NCBI GenBank assembly: GCA_013814015.1
Contig: JACCQS010000331.1
Span: 1 to 7,689, forward strand
DNA from: Geodermatophilaceae bacterium
GTDB taxonomy: Bacteria > Actinomycetota > Actinomycetes > Mycobacteriales > Geodermatophilaceae
Direction of reading: 5' to 3'
Length of the DNA stretch: 7,689 nt
The translations under genes and the position numbers were made by a program. Positions 5,603 through 7,689 of this stretch are shown here, piece after piece. Within the stretch, counting starts at the first letter, position 1, and each line of letters begins with the position of its first letter. The notes under the pieces are model-generated. The model was not told the origin of the DNA and did no database searches. It saw only the letters and a program-made list of their open reading frames with translations.

Positions 5603-6595
5603 GTGACTGCTTCGCCCAGCGTGGAACCCGACGGTCGCCGGATGTTGCGCCTGGAAGTACGCAACTCCCAGACTCCGATCGAACGCAAGCCGGCCTGGAT
5701 CAAGACCCGGTTGCGCACCGGACCGGAGTTCAAACAATTGAAGTCGCTGGTCAAGAGCGAAGGGCTGCACACGGTCTGCGAAGAGGCCGGCTGTCCCAAC
5801 ATCTATGAGTGCTGGGAAGACCGCGAGGCCACCTTCCTGATCGGTGGCGATCAGTGCACCCGCCGCTGTGACTTCTGTCAGATCGATACCGGCAAGCCAG
5901 CGGACTTCGATGCCGACGAACCCCGCAGGGTCGGCGAAAGCGTCGCCAAGATGGCGTTGCGGTACGCCACCGTCACCGGCGTCGCCCGCGACGATCTGCC
6001 CGATGGCGGCGCGTGGCTCTACGCCGAGACTGTCCGTCAGATCCATGCCGCCGTACCAGGGTGCGGAGTTGAATTGCTGATCCCGGACTTCGACGCCAAG
6101 CCAGACCAGCTGGCCGAGGTCTTCCGTTCTCGACCCGAGGTGCTCGCGCACAACGTGGAGACCGTTCCGCGAATCTTTCGTCGGATCAGGCCAGGATTCC
6201 GGTTCGACCGCTCTCTGTCGGTCCTCAGCGCCGCGCGCAAGGCAGGGCTGGTTACGAAGTCCAACCTGATCCTCGGCATGGGCGAGGAGATCGACGAGGT
6301 CGTCGACACCATGCGGCGGCTGCACGATGCCGGGTGCGACCTGCTGACTATCACGCAGTACCTCCGGCCATCAGTGCGCCATCACCCGGTCGAACGCTGG
6401 GTGCACCCCGACGAGTTCACGGACATCCAGCACCAGGCCGAGCGGATGGGTTTCGCCGGCGTCCTGGCCGGTCCGCTGGTCCGCTCGTCCTACCGGGCCG
6501 GGCGCCTCTACGAGCAGGCCATCCAACAGCGAGCCGGGCGTGGCGCCGCAGCTGTCGTTGCCCGCGTCACCGGCGACGTCGCCGCCGTATCCTGA
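5603..6595 (+). CDS. lipA: Lipoyl synthase (radical SAM)
   Basis: LipA inserts two sulfur atoms into octanoyl groups bound to lipoyl domains, such as those of pyruvate and 2-oxoglutarate dehydrogenases and the glycine cleavage H protein. Both iron-sulfur sites are complete: the auxiliary cluster ligands C-x4-C-x5-C are Cys59, Cys64 and Cys70, and the radical-SAM motif C-x3-C-x2-C is Cys85, Cys89 and Cys92 (C-T-R-R-C-D-F-C). The C-terminal R-S-S-Y at 294-297 supplies the serine ligand. The block R-M-L-R-L-E-V-R-N followed by P-I-E-R-K-P near the N-terminus is typical of actinobacterial LipA, supporting GTG 5603 as start; the 330-residue length is normal. The gene that often accompanies it, lipB (octanoyl transferase), is not upstream in this window. 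The next gene follows after 4 nt, so the two are probably co-transcribed, though the second may also have its own promoter. Confidence 0.97.
   Translation: MTASPSVEPDGRRMLRLEVRNSQTPIERKPAWIKTRLRTGPEFKQLKSLVKSEGLHTVCEEAGCPNIYECWEDREATFLIGGDQCTRRCDFCQIDTGKPADFDADEPRRVGESVAKMALRYATVTGVARDDLPDGGAWLYAETVRQIHAAVPGCGVELLIPDFDAKPDQLAEVFRSRPEVLAHNVETVPRIFRRIRPGFRFDRSLSVLSAARKAGLVTKSNLILGMGEEIDEVVDTMRRLHDAGCDLLTITQYLRPSVRHHPVERWVHPDEFTDIQHQAERMGFAGVLAGPLVRSSYRAGRLYEQAIQQRAGRGAAAVVARVTGDVAAVS
6588..6593 (+). promoter_or_regulatory. Candidate internal -10 box (TATCCT) for the DUF4191 gene
   Basis: TATCCT overlaps the last codons of lipA and ends 6 nt before ATG 6600. No Shine-Dalgarno sequence is found in the 20 nt before that ATG. 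This fits a leaderless transcript starting at the A of the start codon, in addition to read-through from lipA. Evidence is by position and hexamer only. Confidence 0.35.
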
Positions 6596-6599
6596 CCCC

Positions 6600-7421
6600 A
6601 TGGCCAAGACGATCTCGACCGACTCAAGCACCCGCCGTAGCGGCTCGACGCCGCCCCGGCCGGGCAAGGTCGCGCCGTTGACCGGTCGGGCGGCCAAGCG
6701 AGAGGCGAGAAAAGCCAAGAAGGCGGCCAAGGGCCAGGGAAAGATCAAGACGATCATCCAGGGCTACAAGATGACCAAGGAGCGTGACCGCAAGCTCCCC
6801 TGGGTGATGCTCCTCGCCTTTGTCCTCACCGTGACCGTCGTTCTCGTCCCGTCGATCCTGTTCCTGAACGTGTGGGTGATGCTGCCCTTCGCGATCATGT
6901 TGGGGGTCCTCGTCGCGCTGATCCTGTTCGGCCGGCGGGCACAGAAGGCTGCCTTCGGCCAGGTCGAGGGGCAACCAGGTGCCGCCGCCTGGGTCCTAGA
7001 GGGCATGCGCGGTCAGTGGGAGGTCGAGGCCGGGGTCGCCGGTACGACATCAATGGATGCCGTACACCGGGTTCTCGGGCGCCCCGGTTTCTTGCTGGTC
7101 GGCGAAGGTGTCCCGCATCGGGTCAAGAGCCTGCTGGCTCAGGAGAAGAAGAAACTGGCACGCGTTGCCGGCGAGGTACCGATCTACGACATCGTCGTCG
7201 GCGACTCGGAGGGCCAGGTCCCACTGAACAAGCTGTCCACGCACGTGATGAAGCTCCCGCGCAACATCACCGCTGCCGAGGTCAACACGATGAAGCGCAA
7301 ACTGTCTGCGCTGGGTGGCGGCGGTTCGAGCAAGAACAGGATGCCGATCCCGCAGGGTCCGCTGCCCAAGGGTGCTGCCATGACGGTCAGCCAGCGGGCG
7401 ATCCGTCGCCGCGGCGGCTGA
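6600..7421 (+). CDS. DUF4191-type conserved actinobacterial membrane protein
   Basis: This 273-residue protein has a basic, Ala/Lys-rich cytoplasmic N-terminus (residues 30-50), an amphipathic stretch with Q-G-Y-K-M-T-K-E-R-D-R at about 54-64, and two membrane helices in a hairpin at about 66-89 and 91-111. A soluble domain of about 160 residues follows, including G-R-R-A-Q-K-A-A-F-G-Q-V-E-G-Q-P-G-A-A, R-G-Q-W and V-G-R/L-G-R-P-G-F-L-L-V-G-E-G style segments. This pattern, and its place directly after lipA and before glnA, matches the DUF4191 family conserved across actinobacteria. No biochemical role is established that I can name. ATG 6600 is preferred over an earlier GTG at 6540 in the same frame, because the extra 20 residues overlap lipA, are Pro/Ser-rich and not family-like. 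It ends 104 bp before glnA. Confidence 0.88.
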   Translation: MAKTISTDSSTRRSGSTPPRPGKVAPLTGRAAKREARKAKKAAKGQGKIKTIIQGYKMTKERDRKLPWVMLLAFVLTVTVVLVPSILFLNVWVMLPFAIMLGVLVALILFGRRAQKAAFGQVEGQPGAAAWVLEGMRGQWEVEAGVAGTTSMDAVHRVLGRPGFLLVGEGVPHRVKSLLAQEKKKLARVAGEVPIYDIVVGDSEGQVPLNKLSTHVMKLPRNITAAEVNTMKRKLSALGGGGSSKNRMPIPQGPLPKGAAMTVSQRAIRRRGG

Positions 7422-7440
7422 GGGACCAGCGCACTGTTGC

Positions 7441-7478
7441 GTTACCGAGCCGAAACACCCGGGACACCCTGAGGCAAC
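7441..7478 (+). promoter_or_regulatory. GlnR box upstream of glnA
   Basis: Four 5-bp half sites occur with exact 6-bp spacers: GTTAC (7441-7445), GAAAC (7452-7456), GACAC (7463-7467) and GCAAC (7474-7478). The actinobacterial GlnR consensus is gTnAC-n6-GaAAC repeated, so the first pair is perfect and the second pair deviates at one base in each site. GlnR is an OmpR-type regulator that controls nitrogen-assimilation genes, glnA being a classic target in Streptomyces and mycobacteria. The box lies 47 bp before the glnA start codon and just upstream of a candidate -10, a position suited to activation under nitrogen limitation. Confidence 0.8.
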
Positions 7479-7488
7479 GCCGTCTGCC

Positions 7489-7494
7489 TAGCGT
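7489..7494 (+). promoter_or_regulatory. Candidate glnA -10 box (TAGCGT)
   Basis: TAGCGT fits TANNNT and begins 10 bp after the last GlnR half site, so the GlnR box would cover the -35 region, as expected when a regulator substitutes for a poor -35. Transcription would start near 7501, leaving a leader of about 25 nt with GAGGA at 7518-7522 as ribosome-binding site. It is one of several weak candidates. Confidence 0.35.
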
Positions 7495-7525
7495 CGCGTC
7501 GACCCCTAACGCGAAGTGAGGATCG

Positions 7526-7689
7526 ATGTTCGAGAGCCCCGATCAGGTCGTCAAGTACATCTCCGACAACGACGTCGAGTACGTCGATGTCCGATTCTGC
7601 GACCTGCCCGGCGTCATGCAGCACTTCACCATTCCGGCGACGACCTTCGGTGAGGGCACCTTCTCCGACGGCCTGGGCTTCGACGGATC
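7526..7689 (+). CDS. glnA: Glutamine synthetase type I, N-terminal part
   Basis: The frame from ATG 7526 runs off the window after 54 codons. Glutamine synthetase makes glutamine from glutamate, ammonia and ATP in the cytoplasm as a dodecamer. The visible portion is the N-terminal beta-grasp domain, with V-D-V-R-F-C-D-L-P-G-V-M-Q-H-F-T-I-P at about residues 20-37 and F-S-D-G-L-G-F-D-G near the end, both characteristic of bacterial GlnA. It looks like the main actinobacterial housekeeping enzyme (GlnA1) rather than a GlnA-like paralogue, given its sequence and the lipA-DUF4191 neighbourhood. GAGGA at 7518-7522 precedes the start, somewhat close at 3 nt. The GlnR box upstream predicts nitrogen control. 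The adenylylation-site tyrosine and active site lie beyond the window. Confidence 0.95.
   Translation, partial: MFESPDQVVKYISDNDVEYVDVRFCDLPGVMQHFTIPATTFGEGTFSDGLGFDG

Noticed and set aside
5564..6325. 253-residue minus-strand reading frame opposite lipA
   Set aside because: It lies antisense to an unmistakable lipA gene, and its composition is that of a mirrored coding frame without recognisable motifs.
6540..6599. Earlier GTG start (6540) for the DUF4191 protein
   Set aside because: The extra 20 residues overlap lipA, are Pro/Ser-rich and do not look like the family N-terminus; ATG 6600 gives a normal start and a 4-nt gap after lipA.

Overview
This 7.7 kb window is GC-rich bacterial DNA that almost certainly comes from an actinomycete (Actinomycetota). 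Three things point there: a DUF222/13E12-type HNH endonuclease tail, the gene order lipA, DUF4191 membrane protein, glnA, and a GlnR-type box in front of glnA. Codon third positions are strongly G/C and GTG starts are common. I cannot name the order or genus.

Layout. Positions 1-464 hold the 3' end of an HNH endonuclease gene, followed by a 31-bp imperfect tandem repeat. Positions 591-1373 encode a class I SAM-dependent methyltransferase. It converges, 21 bp apart, on leuS (leucyl-tRNA synthetase), which occupies 1395-4316 on the minus strand. leuS has an elaborate leader at about 4317-4456: a good -10 box, a leaderless 11-residue reading frame with two adjacent leucine codons, competing inverted repeats and a textbook intrinsic terminator just before the leuS ribosome-binding site. 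I read this as a candidate transcription attenuator. On the other side of that 251-bp divergent spacer, 4568-5551 encodes an Ala/Lys-rich single-pass membrane protein with four 11-residue amphipathic repeats. Then follow, on the plus strand, lipA (5603-6595), a DUF4191-type membrane protein (6600-7421) and the first 54 codons of glnA (from 7526).

How the genes relate. The right half is mostly conserved actinobacterial core: lipoyl cofactor synthesis, a conserved membrane protein of unknown role, and type I glutamine synthetase controlled by nitrogen through GlnR. lipB, often found next to lipA, is not in the window; its place upstream is taken by the repeat-containing membrane protein. The left end (HNH gene with an apparent frame anomaly and tandem repeats) is the most accessory-looking part.

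Most notable: (1) the leuS leader; (2) the four-site GlnR box upstream of glnA; (3) several starts lacking a Shine-Dalgarno sequence but placed 6-7 nt after a -10-like hexamer, suggesting leaderless transcripts; (4) a 31-bp repeat at the HNH gene end that gives all three forward frames a similar PPP-plus-aromatic/Ser stop tail.
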